DNA of 64,000 nucleotides. Origin: Pseudomonas moorei. Its GTDB lineage: Bacteria; Pseudomonadota; Gammaproteobacteria; Pseudomonadales; Pseudomonadaceae. The translations under genes and the position numbers were made by a program. The notes below the pieces were generated by a model. The model was not told the origin of the DNA. It made no database searches and saw only the letters and a list, made by a program, of their open reading frames with translations. The stretch is taken from assembly GCF_008801475.1 (NCBI RefSeq), contig NZ_VZPP01000010.1, forward strand, positions 186,001 through 250,000. Direction: 5' to 3'. The stretch's first letter is position 1. Each line of letters opens with the position of its first letter. Below, in pieces: positions 17,736 through 26,118 of this stretch.

Positions 17736-20258
17736 TTAGAGGCTGCGAGCAACCTGAACCTTCTCGAAGACTTCGATCTTGTCACCGACTTTGACGTCGT
17801 TGTAGCTCTTCACGCCGATACCGCATTCCATGCCGGCACGTACTTCGGAAGCGTCATCCTTGAAGCGGCGCAGGGATTCCAGCTCGCCTTCGAAGATAAC
17901 GATGTCTTCACGCAGTACACGGATTGGACGGTTACGGTGAACAGTACCCTCGATCACCATGCAACCGGCGATTGCGCCAAACTTCGGCGAACGGAACACG
18001 TCACGCACTTCGGCCACACCGAGGATGTTCTCGCGAACATCGCTGCCAAGCATACCGGTCAGGGCTTTCTTGACGTCTTCGATGATGTCGTAGATCACGT
18101 TGTAGTAACGCATATCCAGACCTTCCTGCTCGACGATCTTGCGAGCGCCGGCATCGGCACGCACGTTGAAGCCGAACAGTACAGCGTTGGAGGCCAGTGC
18201 CAGGTTGGCGTCGGATTCGGTGATACCACCGACACCGCCACCGACAACACGCACCTGCACTTCATCGTTACCCAGGCCGTTCAAGGCACCGTTCAACGCT
18301 TCCAGCGAACCACGGACGTCGGATTTGAGGACGATGTTGAGCGTCTTCTTCTCTTCCTGACCCATGCTTTCGAAGATGTTTTCCAGCTTGCCTGCGTGAG
18401 CACGGGCCAGTTTGACTTCGCGGAACTTGCCTTGACGGAACAGAGCCACTTCACGGGCTTTCTTCTCGTCGGCAACCACGCTCATCTCATCGCCAGCGTC
18501 CGGAGTACCGTCCAGGCCGAGGATCTCGACAGGGATGGCTGGACCGGCTTCCTTGATGGCCTTGCCGTTCTCGTCGAGCATGGCGCGAACACGGCCGTAG
18601 TTGGAACCGACCAGCACCATGTCGCCTTGACGCAGGGTGCCGTCCTGAACCAGAACGGTCGCCACCGGGCCACGGCCCTTGTCGAGACGCGATTCAACCA
18701 CCACACCACGGCCAGGAGCCGAAGGCGTAGCTGTCAGTTCCAGAACTTCGGCTTGCAGCAGAACGGCTTCGAGCAATTCATCGACACCGGTACCCATCTT
18801 CGCCGAAACCGGTACGAATGGCGTGTCACCACCCCACTCTTCCGACGTCACGCCGTGTACCGACAATTCACTACGGATGCGATCGAGATCGGCGCCCGGC
18901 TTGTCGATCTTGTTCACCGCCACAACCAGCGGAACGCCCGCGGCTTGAGCGTGTTGAACAGCTTCGATGGTTTGCGGCATCACGCCGTCGTCCGCTGCAA
19001 CGACGAGGATCACGATGTCGGTCGCCTTGGCACCACGGGCACGCATCGCGGTAAACGCGGCGTGGCCCGGGGTGTCGAGGAACGTCACCATGCCACGGTC
19101 AGTTTCAACGTGGTAGGCACCGATGTGCTGAGTAATGCCGCCGGCTTCGCCAGCTGCAACCTTCGCACGACGGATGTAGTCGAGCAGGGAAGTCTTACCG
19201 TGGTCAACGTGGCCCATTACGGTCACGACTGGCGCACGGGCAACAGCCTCGCCTTCAAACTTCAGGGACTCGGCCAGGGAATCTTCCAGGGCGGTATCGC
19301 TGACCAGGGTCACTTTGTGGCCCAGCTCTTCAGCAACCAGTTGAGCAGTTTCCTGATCGAGCACCTGGTTGATGGTCGCTGGAGTACCCAGTTTGAACAT
19401 GAACTTGATGATTTCAGCTGCCTTGACCGACATCTGCTGGGCCAGATCGCCCACAGTGATGGTCTCGCCGATCTTCACTTCGCGCACGACAGGGCCGGTT
19501 GGGCTCTGGAAACCATGAGCGTTGCGCTTCTTCAGCTTGGCCTTGCCGCGACCACCACGACGGAAGCCATCGCTTTCTTCGTCGGTAGTACGAGGGGCAA
19601 CGCGTGGAGCAGGCGCTTTTTCCTTGACCGAAGCACGATGCGGAGCGTTTTTGCGCTCACCATCGCCGCCACCGCGACGATTGTTATCGTCTGCACGTGG
19701 TTTGTCCGGACGGCGCTGTTCGTCACGCTTGCGGGTGTCGGCAGCCGGTGCGGCAGCTACAACCGGAGCGCTTTCACGCACAGGCTCGGCCACGGCAACA
19801 GGTGCAGCAGCAACAGGTTCGGCTGGAGCGGTCGGCGCAACAGCAGGCTGGCGACGCGCTTCTTCTTCGGCGCGACGCTTGGCTTCTTCTTCAGCCTTCT
19901 GACGAGCAGCATTTTCTACTGCGCGACGCTCTTCCAGTTCACGCTTGCGCTCGGCTTCGATTTCTTCCGGGCTGCGCTGTACGAAGACTTTCTTCTTGCG
20001 TACTTCAACGCTGATGCTTTTGCTGCCAGCAACACGCAGGGTGCTGGTGGTTTTACGCTGCAGCGTAATCTTGCGTGGTTCTTCCACTTTCGCCTTGTGG
20101 CTGCTTTTCAAGTGAGTCAGCAAAGATTGCTTCTCACTGTCAGTCACACTTTCTTCGGCGGCGGTGTGCGGCAGACCTGCCTCACGCATCTGCTGCAACA
20201 GGCGCTCTACCGGTGTTTTGACCTCATCGGCCAGTTGTTTCACCGTGACTTGCGTCAT
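17736..20258 (-). CDS. infB: Translation initiation factor IF-2
   Basis: An 840-residue GTPase that brings fMet-tRNA to the 30S subunit. It has an N-terminal IF2_N domain (TVKQLADEVKTPVERLLQQM), a long charged Lys/Glu/Ala/Arg linker (about 100-240), a second IF2_N domain, then the G domain (GHVDHGKTSLLD, DTPGHAAF, NKID) near residue 345-510 and C-terminal domains. It is preceded by nusA (27 bp gap). Internal initiation producing a shorter form is known in E. coli and was not evaluated here. Confidence 0.98.
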   Translation of the reverse strand: MTQVTVKQLADEVKTPVERLLQQMREAGLPHTAAEESVTDSEKQSLLTHLKSSHKAKVEEPRKITLQRKTTSTLRVAGSKSISVEVRKKKVFVQRSPEEIEAERKRELEERRAVENAARQKAEEEAKRRAEEEARRQPAVAPTAPAEPVAAAPVAVAEPVRESAPVVAAAPAADTRKRDEQRRPDKPRADDNNRRGGGDGERKNAPHRASVKEKAPAPRVAPRTTDEESDGFRRGGRGKAKLKKRNAHGFQSPTGPVVREVKIGETITVGDLAQQMSVKAAEIIKFMFKLGTPATINQVLDQETAQLVAEELGHKVTLVSDTALEDSLAESLKFEGEAVARAPVVTVMGHVDHGKTSLLDYIRRAKVAAGEAGGITQHIGAYHVETDRGMVTFLDTPGHAAFTAMRARGAKATDIVILVVAADDGVMPQTIEAVQHAQAAGVPLVVAVNKIDKPGADLDRIRSELSVHGVTSEEWGGDTPFVPVSAKMGTGVDELLEAVLLQAEVLELTATPSAPGRGVVVESRLDKGRGPVATVLVQDGTLRQGDMVLVGSNYGRVRAMLDENGKAIKEAGPAIPVEILGLDGTPDAGDEMSVVADEKKAREVALFRQGKFREVKLARAHAGKLENIFESMGQEEKKTLNIVLKSDVRGSLEALNGALNGLGNDEVQVRVVGGGVGGITESDANLALASNAVLFGFNVRADAGARKIVEQEGLDMRYYNVIYDIIEDVKKALTGMLGSDVRENILGVAEVRDVFRSPKFGAIAGCMVIEGTVHRNRPIRVLREDIVIFEGELESLRRFKDDASEVRAGMECGIGVKSYNDVKVGDKIEVFEKVQVARSL

Positions 20259-20285
20259 GCACTTCTCTCCTCAGGCCGCGCCTAA

Positions 20286-21767
20286 TTACTCGAACCAGTG
20301 GGCTCGGGCGGCCATGATCAACTTGCCGGCACGATCATCGTCAATGCCGTCGATGTCGAGCAGATCGTCAATAGACTGCTCGGCCAGGTCTTCGCGGGTA
20401 ATTACGCCGCGCACCGCCAGTTCCATCGCCAAATCCTTGTCCATACCCTCAAGCGAGAGCAGGTCTTCGGCCGGATGGGCGTCTGCCAGCTTTTCCTCAG
20501 TAGCGATGGCTTTGGTCAACAAACGATCCTTGGCACGAGCGCGAAGCTCGTTGACGATGTCTTCGTCAAAGCCGTCGATGTTGAGCATTTCTTCCAACGG
20601 TACGTAGGCAATCTCTTCCAGGCTGGTGAAGCCTTCATCGACCAGCACCTGGGCCAGTTCTTCGTCGACTTCCAGCTCGTCGATGAAGTTGCGCAGGATG
20701 TCGCCGGTTTCTGCTTGCTGCTTAGCCTGGATGTCCGATTCGGTCATTACGTTCAGGGTCCAGCCAGTCAATTGGCTCGCCAGACGCACGTTCTGACCAC
20801 CGCGACCGATGGCCTGAGCCAGATTGTCTGCGCCAACGGCGATGTCCATTGCGTGGGCATCTTCGTCAACGATAATTGCTGCAACCTCGGCCGGGGACAT
20901 GGCGTTGATTACGAATTGAGCCGGGTTGTCGTCCCACAGAACGATATCAACACGCTCACCGCCCAACTCACCCGACACTGCCTGGACGCGCGAACCGCGC
21001 ATACCGATGCAAGCGCCCTGCGGGTCGATGCGTTTGTCCTTGGAGCGGACGGCGATCTTGGCGCGCGAACCCGGGTCACGGGATGCCGCCATCACTTCGA
21101 TCAAGCCTTCAGCGATTTCCGGCACTTCAATGCGGAACAACTCGATCAGCATTTCCGGCGCGGTACGCGACAGGATCAGCTGCGGGCCGCGGTTCTCGGT
21201 GCGGATTTCCTTGAGCAGCGCACGCAGACGCACGCCAACCCGGAAGGTTTCGCGAGAGATGATGTCTTCACGAGCCAGCAACGCTTCAGCGTTGTTACCC
21301 AGATCGACGATTACGTTATCGCGGGTCACTTTCTTCACGGTGCCGGAGATGATTTCACCCAGGCGCTCGCGGTAAGCGTCCACAACCTGAGCACGCTCGG
21401 CTTCGCGGACTTTCTGCACGATGACTTGCTTGGCAGTCTGTGCAGCAATACGGCCGAATTCGATCGACTCGATTTTTTCTTCGACGACGTCACCCACCTT
21501 GGCACCTGGATGCGTTTCAGCAACCTTGCTCGGCCAGGTTTCGATGGCCGGATCGTCCAGGTCTGCCTCTTCGACGACCGTCCAGCGACGGAAAGTCTCG
21601 TAAGCACCGGTGTGGCGGTTGATTTCCACACGCAGATCAACTTCGTCCTCGAAACGCTTTTTGGTAGCAGTGGCCAGAGCCAGCTCCAGCGCTTCAAAAA
21701 TTACGTTTGCCGGTACGCCCTTTTCATTGGATACCGACTCAACAACCAGCAGTACTTCTTTGCTCAT
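20286..21767 (-). CDS. nusA: Transcription termination/antitermination factor NusA
   Basis: A 493-residue RNA polymerase-binding factor: an N-terminal domain, S1 (about 135-200), two KH domains (GMRGSRVQAVSGELGGERVD and GRGGQNVRLASQL), then two C-terminal acidic repeats with helix-hairpin-helix-like segments. I start at ATG 21767 (MSKEVLLVVESV) because AGGCGAGG lies upstream and this is the family N-terminus; a longer frame adds seven unlikely residues. Order is rimP-nusA-infB. Confidence 0.97.
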   Translation of the reverse strand: MSKEVLLVVESVSNEKGVPANVIFEALELALATATKKRFEDEVDLRVEINRHTGAYETFRRWTVVEEADLDDPAIETWPSKVAETHPGAKVGDVVEEKIESIEFGRIAAQTAKQVIVQKVREAERAQVVDAYRERLGEIISGTVKKVTRDNVIVDLGNNAEALLAREDIISRETFRVGVRLRALLKEIRTENRGPQLILSRTAPEMLIELFRIEVPEIAEGLIEVMAASRDPGSRAKIAVRSKDKRIDPQGACIGMRGSRVQAVSGELGGERVDIVLWDDNPAQFVINAMSPAEVAAIIVDEDAHAMDIAVGADNLAQAIGRGGQNVRLASQLTGWTLNVMTESDIQAKQQAETGDILRNFIDELEVDEELAQVLVDEGFTSLEEIAYVPLEEMLNIDGFDEDIVNELRARAKDRLLTKAIATEEKLADAHPAEDLLSLEGMDKDLAMELAVRGVITREDLAEQSIDDLLDIDGIDDDRAGKLIMAARAHWFE

Positions 21768-21814
21768 CGTACGCCTCGCCTTTCGCAAGCCATTGGATCC
21801 GCGGGATCCGCGTC

Positions 21815-22273
21815 TCAGTCAAAACTGGGAATAATGTTGGCCTTGTCGATCATATCGATCGGCAACAGGAACTCATGGTCTTCTACCTGCACCACGACAT
21901 CCTGTTCTTCTACACCGCGCAGAAGGCCCTGAAAGTTGCGCCGACCTTCAAAAGGCGAGCGCAGCTTGATCTTCACTTGTTCACCGGCAAATTTTGCAAA
22001 CTGCTCAAGAGTGAACAGAGGGCGTTCCATGCCAGGCGAGGAAACTTCAAGGGTGTACTCAACGGAAATTGGATCTTCAACATCCAGAACACCGCTGATC
22101 TGACGGCTGACGATGGCACAATCGTCCACCAGCACACCGCCTTCTTTATCGATATAAACGCGCAACAGTGAGTGGCGACCTTGAGCCGAAAACTCAATAC
22201 CCCAGCATTCATAGCCAAGGGCCACGACCACCGGGGCCAACAAGGCCTGCAACTGTTCTAGCTTGCTCGACAC
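21815..22273 (-). CDS. rimP: Ribosome maturation factor RimP
   Basis: A 152-residue 30S assembly factor; VEVSSPG-type motif (LEVSSPGMERPL) present. The start is GTG 22273 (SSKLEQLQALL) preceded by GAGGGGG at good spacing; an upstream ATG at MHEGV contains the ribosome site and is rejected. It is the first gene of the rimP-nusA-infB-rbfA-truB-rpsO-pnp block and lies just after a terminator that ends the upstream tRNA unit. Confidence 0.94.
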   Translation of the reverse strand: MSSKLEQLQALLAPVVVALGYECWGIEFSAQGRHSLLRVYIDKEGGVLVDDCAIVSRQISGVLDVEDPISVEYTLEVSSPGMERPLFTLEQFAKFAGEQVKIKLRSPFEGRRNFQGLLRGVEEQDVVVQVEDHEFLLPIDMIDKANIIPSFD

Positions 22274-22312
22274 CTGAACCCCCTCGTGCATGTAAATGCA
22301 TGCTATGCAAAA

Positions 22313-22336
22313 TAAAAAAATGGGCGAAACGCCCAT
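22313..22336 (-). terminator. Terminator upstream of rimP
   Basis: A 7-bp stem ATGGGCG/CGCCCAT with an AAA loop (plus strand), followed on the minus strand by a run of T. A further hairpin (AACGCCG/CGGCGTT, 22343-22364) lies just before it. Together with the next terminator it separates the tRNA unit from rimP. Confidence 0.8.
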
Positions 22337-22382
22337 CCCTGAAACGCCGTCGAACAGCGGCGTTATAAAGTGTCCAGCTAAC

Positions 22383-22405
22383 AAAAAGCCCCTGAAAAGG
22401 GGCTC
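22383..22405 (-). terminator. Terminator after tRNA-fMet
   Basis: GAGCCCC pairs with GGGGCT and is followed by TTTTTG on the minus strand, eight bases after the tRNA-fMet 3' end. Confidence 0.88.
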
Positions 22406-22412
22406 CTTAAAC

Positions 22413-22489
<77 letters not shown>

Positions 22490-22550
22490 ACAAAGCTGGG
22501 GCGGAAGTATACGACCGATCCCTGACAGGGTCAATGTAACCTTCCACCTG

Positions 22551-22574
22551 CAAGAAAGCCCGCAACAGCGGGCT
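22551..22574 (-). terminator. Terminator between tRNA-Leu and tRNA-fMet
   Basis: A 7-bp stem AGCCCGC/GCGGGCT with an AACA loop, followed by TTTCTTG on the minus strand. It should end the secG-tRNA-Leu transcript. Confidence 0.8.
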
Positions 22575-22586
22575 CTCCTGACTAAT

Positions 22587-22672
22587 TGGTACCGAGAAGG
22601 GGACTCGAACCCCTACACCCTATGGGCACAACCACCTCAAGGTTGCGTGTCTACCAATTCCACCACCTCGGC
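22587..22672 (-). tRNA. tRNA-Leu (anticodon GAG)
   Basis: An 86-nt class II tRNA with a long variable arm and encoded CCA; anticodon loop CTTGAGG gives GAG (reads CUU/CUC). It lies 22 bases after secG, the same neighbourhood as leuU in E. coli. Confidence 0.96.
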
Positions 22673-22694
22673 AATACTACGTTTGAAACCCTTC

Positions 22695-23078
22695 TTACTT
22701 CTGCTCTTGAGCTGGAGGCACGTCAGTCGCTGGAGTAGCCGACTTTTGCTCTTGAAGCACCGGGACATCATCAGAAGCCGGTTGTTGCTTTGGAACTTCC
22801 AACACTGCCGGGTTTGGCAAACCTACTTGAGTCAGCTGATGAGCTTTCTCTTTAGCAAAGTAACCTAACCCTAAGCTGGTTATGAAGAAACCTGCGGCAA
22901 GTATAGCAGTAAACTTACTAAGAAAGGTAGAGGAACCTTGGCTTCCGAACACAGTATTTGAAGCACCTGCTCCGAAAGACGCGCCAGCATCCGCACCTTT
23001 ACCCTGCTGCAGCAATACGAGAGCAACTACGCCCAATGCACCCAGCAGATGAAAAACGACTACGACTGTTTCCAGCAT
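22695..23078 (-). CDS. secG: Preprotein translocase subunit SecG
   Basis: A 127-residue inner-membrane subunit of SecYEG. Two membrane segments (about 3-23 and 54-74) flank the conserved LLQQGKGADAGASFGAG loop. The tail after residue 85 is long and rich in Pro, Glu and Gln, as in other Pseudomonas SecG. Start is ATG 23078 (MLETVVVVFH). It follows tpiA with a four-base gap, a conserved pair. Confidence 0.95.
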   Translation of the reverse strand: MLETVVVVFHLLGALGVVALVLLQQGKGADAGASFGAGASNTVFGSQGSSTFLSKFTAILAAGFFITSLGLGYFAKEKAHQLTQVGLPNPAVLEVPKQQPASDDVPVLQEQKSATPATDVPPAQEQK

Positions 23079-23082
23079 TTTT

Positions 23083-23838
23083 TCAGTTTCCCGCGGCGCG
23101 ACAAATCGCACCGAACTCATCTGCATTCAGGGAAGCTCCACCAATGAGCCCCCCATCGATATCCGGCATGCCGAACAGTTCGACCGCATTGGCCGCCTTC
23201 ACGCTGCCGCCGTATAGAAGCCGCACACCTCGTGCGACTTCAGAATTCTCTGCCGCCAACTGTGCGCGGATGGCTGCATGCACATCCTGCGCTTGTTGCG
23301 GCGAAGCAGTCAGCCCGGTACCAATGGCCCAGACCGGCTCGTAAGCGATTACCGCCTTCGCAAATGCACCAACACCCAGCTCCTCAATGATGCTGTCAAG
23401 CTGACGCGAGACAACTTCAAGAGTCTTTCCAGCTTCACGCTGCTCAAGGGTTTCCCCAATGCACAACACCGGAATCAAGCCACATGCCTGAGCTGCTGCG
23501 AACTTGCGGATCAGCATTCCGTCCTGCTCGCCCATTACCTGACGACGCTCGGAGTGCCCGACAAGCACCAGTGAACAGCCCGCATCCACCAACTGACTCG
23601 GAGCAACCTCACCAGTCAACGCACCTTGTGTGGACTCCACCGCAGAATTCTGCGCGCCGACTGCAATCGACTTTCCTTTCAAGCCATCAATCACTTGATT
23701 GATATGCAGGCAAGGCGGGAATACCGCAACATCAACACCGCTCGGCAAGGCCAAATCACAAAGGCCTTTGATCAGCTCAGCGACGCTGGCGCGGGTACCG
23801 TGCATCTTCCAGTTACCAGCTACCATAGGGCGACGCAT
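23083..23838 (-). CDS. tpiA: Triosephosphate isomerase
   Basis: A 251-residue glycolytic TIM-barrel enzyme. The catalytic residues are visible: Lys in GNWKMHG (near 11), His in VGHSERR (near 96), Glu in AYEPVWAIGTG (near 168), with the phosphate loop LYGGSV. It is upstream of and close-coupled with secG. Confidence 0.97.
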   Translation of the reverse strand: MRRPMVAGNWKMHGTRASVAELIKGLCDLALPSGVDVAVFPPCLHINQVIDGLKGKSIAVGAQNSAVESTQGALTGEVAPSQLVDAGCSLVLVGHSERRQVMGEQDGMLIRKFAAAQACGLIPVLCIGETLEQREAGKTLEVVSRQLDSIIEELGVGAFAKAVIAYEPVWAIGTGLTASPQQAQDVHAAIRAQLAAENSEVARGVRLLYGGSVKAANAVELFGMPDIDGGLIGGASLNADEFGAICRAAGN

Positions 23839-23904
23839 GCTGTACCTCGTCGGTCAAAGTGGGCGCAGATGTTACCCAACACAATCATGGCTGGCAAGCC
23901 GAAT

Positions 23905-25242
23905 TCAGGCAGAAACTTCACTAACCAGTTTTGCCAGCTCTTCGGCGTAGCCACGAACCTGCGTTTCGTCTTCGCCTTCGACCATGACGCGCACCAGCGG
24001 CTCTGTTCCGGACTTGCGCAAAAGCACCCGCCCACGACCCGCCATAGCCTTGGTCACACGCTCACTGGCTTCCTTGACGGAAGGATGATCAAGGGGACTA
24101 GCACCACCACCAAAACGCACATTGATCAGTATCTGAGGGCATTTACGCAACGCCTGACGAGCCTGGGCGAGCCCTTCCGATCGGGTCTTGAGCGCCTTCA
24201 ACACCTGCAACGCGGCAACGATCGCATCACCCGTAGTGGTGTAATTGAAACAAACGATATGCCCCGAGTTCTCACCACCCACTAGCCAGTTACGCTCCAG
24301 CAGGTCAGCAATGACATAACGGTCACCGACATTGGCACGCACGAACGGAATCGCCAGATCTGCGAGAGCCAGCTCCAGGCCCAGGTTACTCATCAGCGTA
24401 CCGACCACACCGCCCTGCAGCTTGTCACGCTCATGCAGGTCACGCGCAATGATGTACAGCAGCTCATCGCCATCAACGATGGTACCGGTGTGATCGACCA
24501 TCAGAACGCGATCACCATCACCGTCAAATGCGATCCCAAGATCGGCGTGCTCGGCGAGAACAGCAGCCTGCAGTTGCCCCATATGAGTCGAACCGCAATT
24601 ATCGTTGATGTTCAATCCGTTGGGTTGCGCTGAAAGAACTACCACCTCGGCCCCTAGCTCGCGAAACACGCTAGGCGCAACCTTGTAAGTCGCACCATGG
24701 GCACAGTCGATGACGATTTTCAGGCCGGAGAAGCTGGTCCCCGTCGGTACGCTACTCTTGCAGAACTCGATGTAACGACCCGAGGCGTCGTTGATTCGCG
24801 TGACCTTGCCGATCTTGCTCGACTCAACCACGGTCATTGGCGTATCCAGCAACTCCTCGATCATCAGTTCGACTTCATCCGGCAGCTTGGTGCCCTTTCC
24901 GGAGAAAAACTTGATGCCATTGTCGTCATGAGGATTGTGCGACGCACTGATCACGATACCCGCTTCAGCATGAAAGGTACGCGTCAGATAAGCGATGGCT
25001 GGCGTTGGCATTGGCCCCAGCAACATGACATCGGCGCCCGCCGACGTCAGTCCAGCTTCCAGCGCAGACTCGAACATGTAACCGGAGATCCGGGTGTCCT
25101 TGCCGACCAACACCTTGCAGGCACCCATCTTGCGGAACGCCATGCCTGCAGCCCAGCCAAGCTTTAGCATGAAATCAGGAGTAATCGGATATTGACCAAC
25201 TCGACCACGAATGCCGTCGGTACCAAAGTATTTCCTGCTCAT
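23905..25242 (-). CDS. glmM: Phosphoglucosamine mutase
   Basis: A 445-residue enzyme converting glucosamine-6-phosphate to glucosamine-1-phosphate for UDP-GlcNAc. The phosphoserine loop ISASHNPHDDNG (near 100), the metal loop DGDGDR (near 245) and the C-terminal RKSGTEPLVRVM are present. Start is ATG 25242 (MSRKYFGTDG) with GGAG upstream; the frame's extra two residues lie in the ribosome site. It follows folP by 16 bases, the conserved ftsH-folP-glmM order. Confidence 0.97.
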   Translation of the reverse strand: MSRKYFGTDGIRGRVGQYPITPDFMLKLGWAAGMAFRKMGACKVLVGKDTRISGYMFESALEAGLTSAGADVMLLGPMPTPAIAYLTRTFHAEAGIVISASHNPHDDNGIKFFSGKGTKLPDEVELMIEELLDTPMTVVESSKIGKVTRINDASGRYIEFCKSSVPTGTSFSGLKIVIDCAHGATYKVAPSVFRELGAEVVVLSAQPNGLNINDNCGSTHMGQLQAAVLAEHADLGIAFDGDGDRVLMVDHTGTIVDGDELLYIIARDLHERDKLQGGVVGTLMSNLGLELALADLAIPFVRANVGDRYVIADLLERNWLVGGENSGHIVCFNYTTTGDAIVAALQVLKALKTRSEGLAQARQALRKCPQILINVRFGGGASPLDHPSVKEASERVTKAMAGRGRVLLRKSGTEPLVRVMVEGEDETQVRGYAEELAKLVSEVSA

Positions 25243-25258
25243 AAACACTCCATAATTC

Positions 25259-26110
25259 TTATTCGGCTGATGCCACTGCAGTGATCATCCTCACCACATC
25301 GACAGTTTCAGCGACATCATGGACGCGCAATATACGCGCACCCTTGTGCGAAGCCAGCGCAGCAAGGGCAAGACTGCCATACAAGCGCTCGCCCACCGGA
25401 CGATTCAATGCCTGCCCGATCATGCTCTTTCGCGAAACCCCGACTAACAGGGGCCGCCCCAAGGCATGCAAGGCATCCATATGCTTGAACAAGCTTAGGT
25501 TGTGCTGCAATGTTTTGGCGAAACCGAAGCCTGGATCAAGAATGATCCGCTCAGCCGCGATCCCTACCGATGCGCACTGTGCCATGCGCTCGACAAGGAA
25601 CTCACCCACTTCCTTCGTGACGTCCTGATACTGCGGATTGTCCTGCATATCGCCCGGCTCACCGAGCATATGCATCAGACAGACCGGCAGACCGGTCGCT
25701 GCCGCCGCATCCAAGGCACCATCACGACGGAGTGCACGCACGTCATTGATCAACCCGGCGCCCAGTCGTGCGGTTTCACGCATGACAGCCGGCGTGGAGG
25801 TATCGACCGAGATGATCACGTCCAGCTCGCGGCTGATCCGCTCGACAATCGGCGCTACGCGCTCCAGCTCTTCCAGTGGCGAAACCGCCCTGGCACCTGG
25901 TCGCGTCGATTCACCACCCACATCAATCAGTGTCGCGCCAGCCGCCACCATGGCTTCTGCGTGCCTTAGGGCAGCATCAAGCTGGCTGTATTGACCACCG
26001 TCAGAGAAAGAATCGGGGGTGACATTGAGAATGCCCATGACATGAGTCTGGGCCAAATCAAGAACCCGGTTGCCGCAAGGCAACCGGGTCGAGGACTGAG
26101 CAGAAGTCAT
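25259..26110 (-). CDS. folP: Dihydropteroate synthase
   Basis: A 283-residue folate-pathway enzyme, the sulfonamide target. Visible motifs: MGILNVTPDSFSDGG (near 25-40), DVGGESTRPG (near 62), LINDVRAL, DPGFGFAKT, GVSRKSMIG. No insertion of the kind seen in resistant variants stands out near the SRKS loop, but resistance cannot be judged from sequence alone. It sits eight bases after ftsH. Confidence 0.97.
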   Translation of the reverse strand: MTSAQSSTRLPCGNRVLDLAQTHVMGILNVTPDSFSDGGQYSQLDAALRHAEAMVAAGATLIDVGGESTRPGARAVSPLEELERVAPIVERISRELDVIISVDTSTPAVMRETARLGAGLINDVRALRRDGALDAAAATGLPVCLMHMLGEPGDMQDNPQYQDVTKEVGEFLVERMAQCASVGIAAERIILDPGFGFAKTLQHNLSLFKHMDALHALGRPLLVGVSRKSMIGQALNRPVGERLYGSLALAALASHKGARILRVHDVAETVDVVRMITAVASAE

Positions 26111-26118
26111 TTCAAACC

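Noticed and set aside
17700..20285. 861-codon frame on the plus strand
   Set aside because: Antisense to infB and part of the intergenic hairpin; no ribosome site and no family motif.
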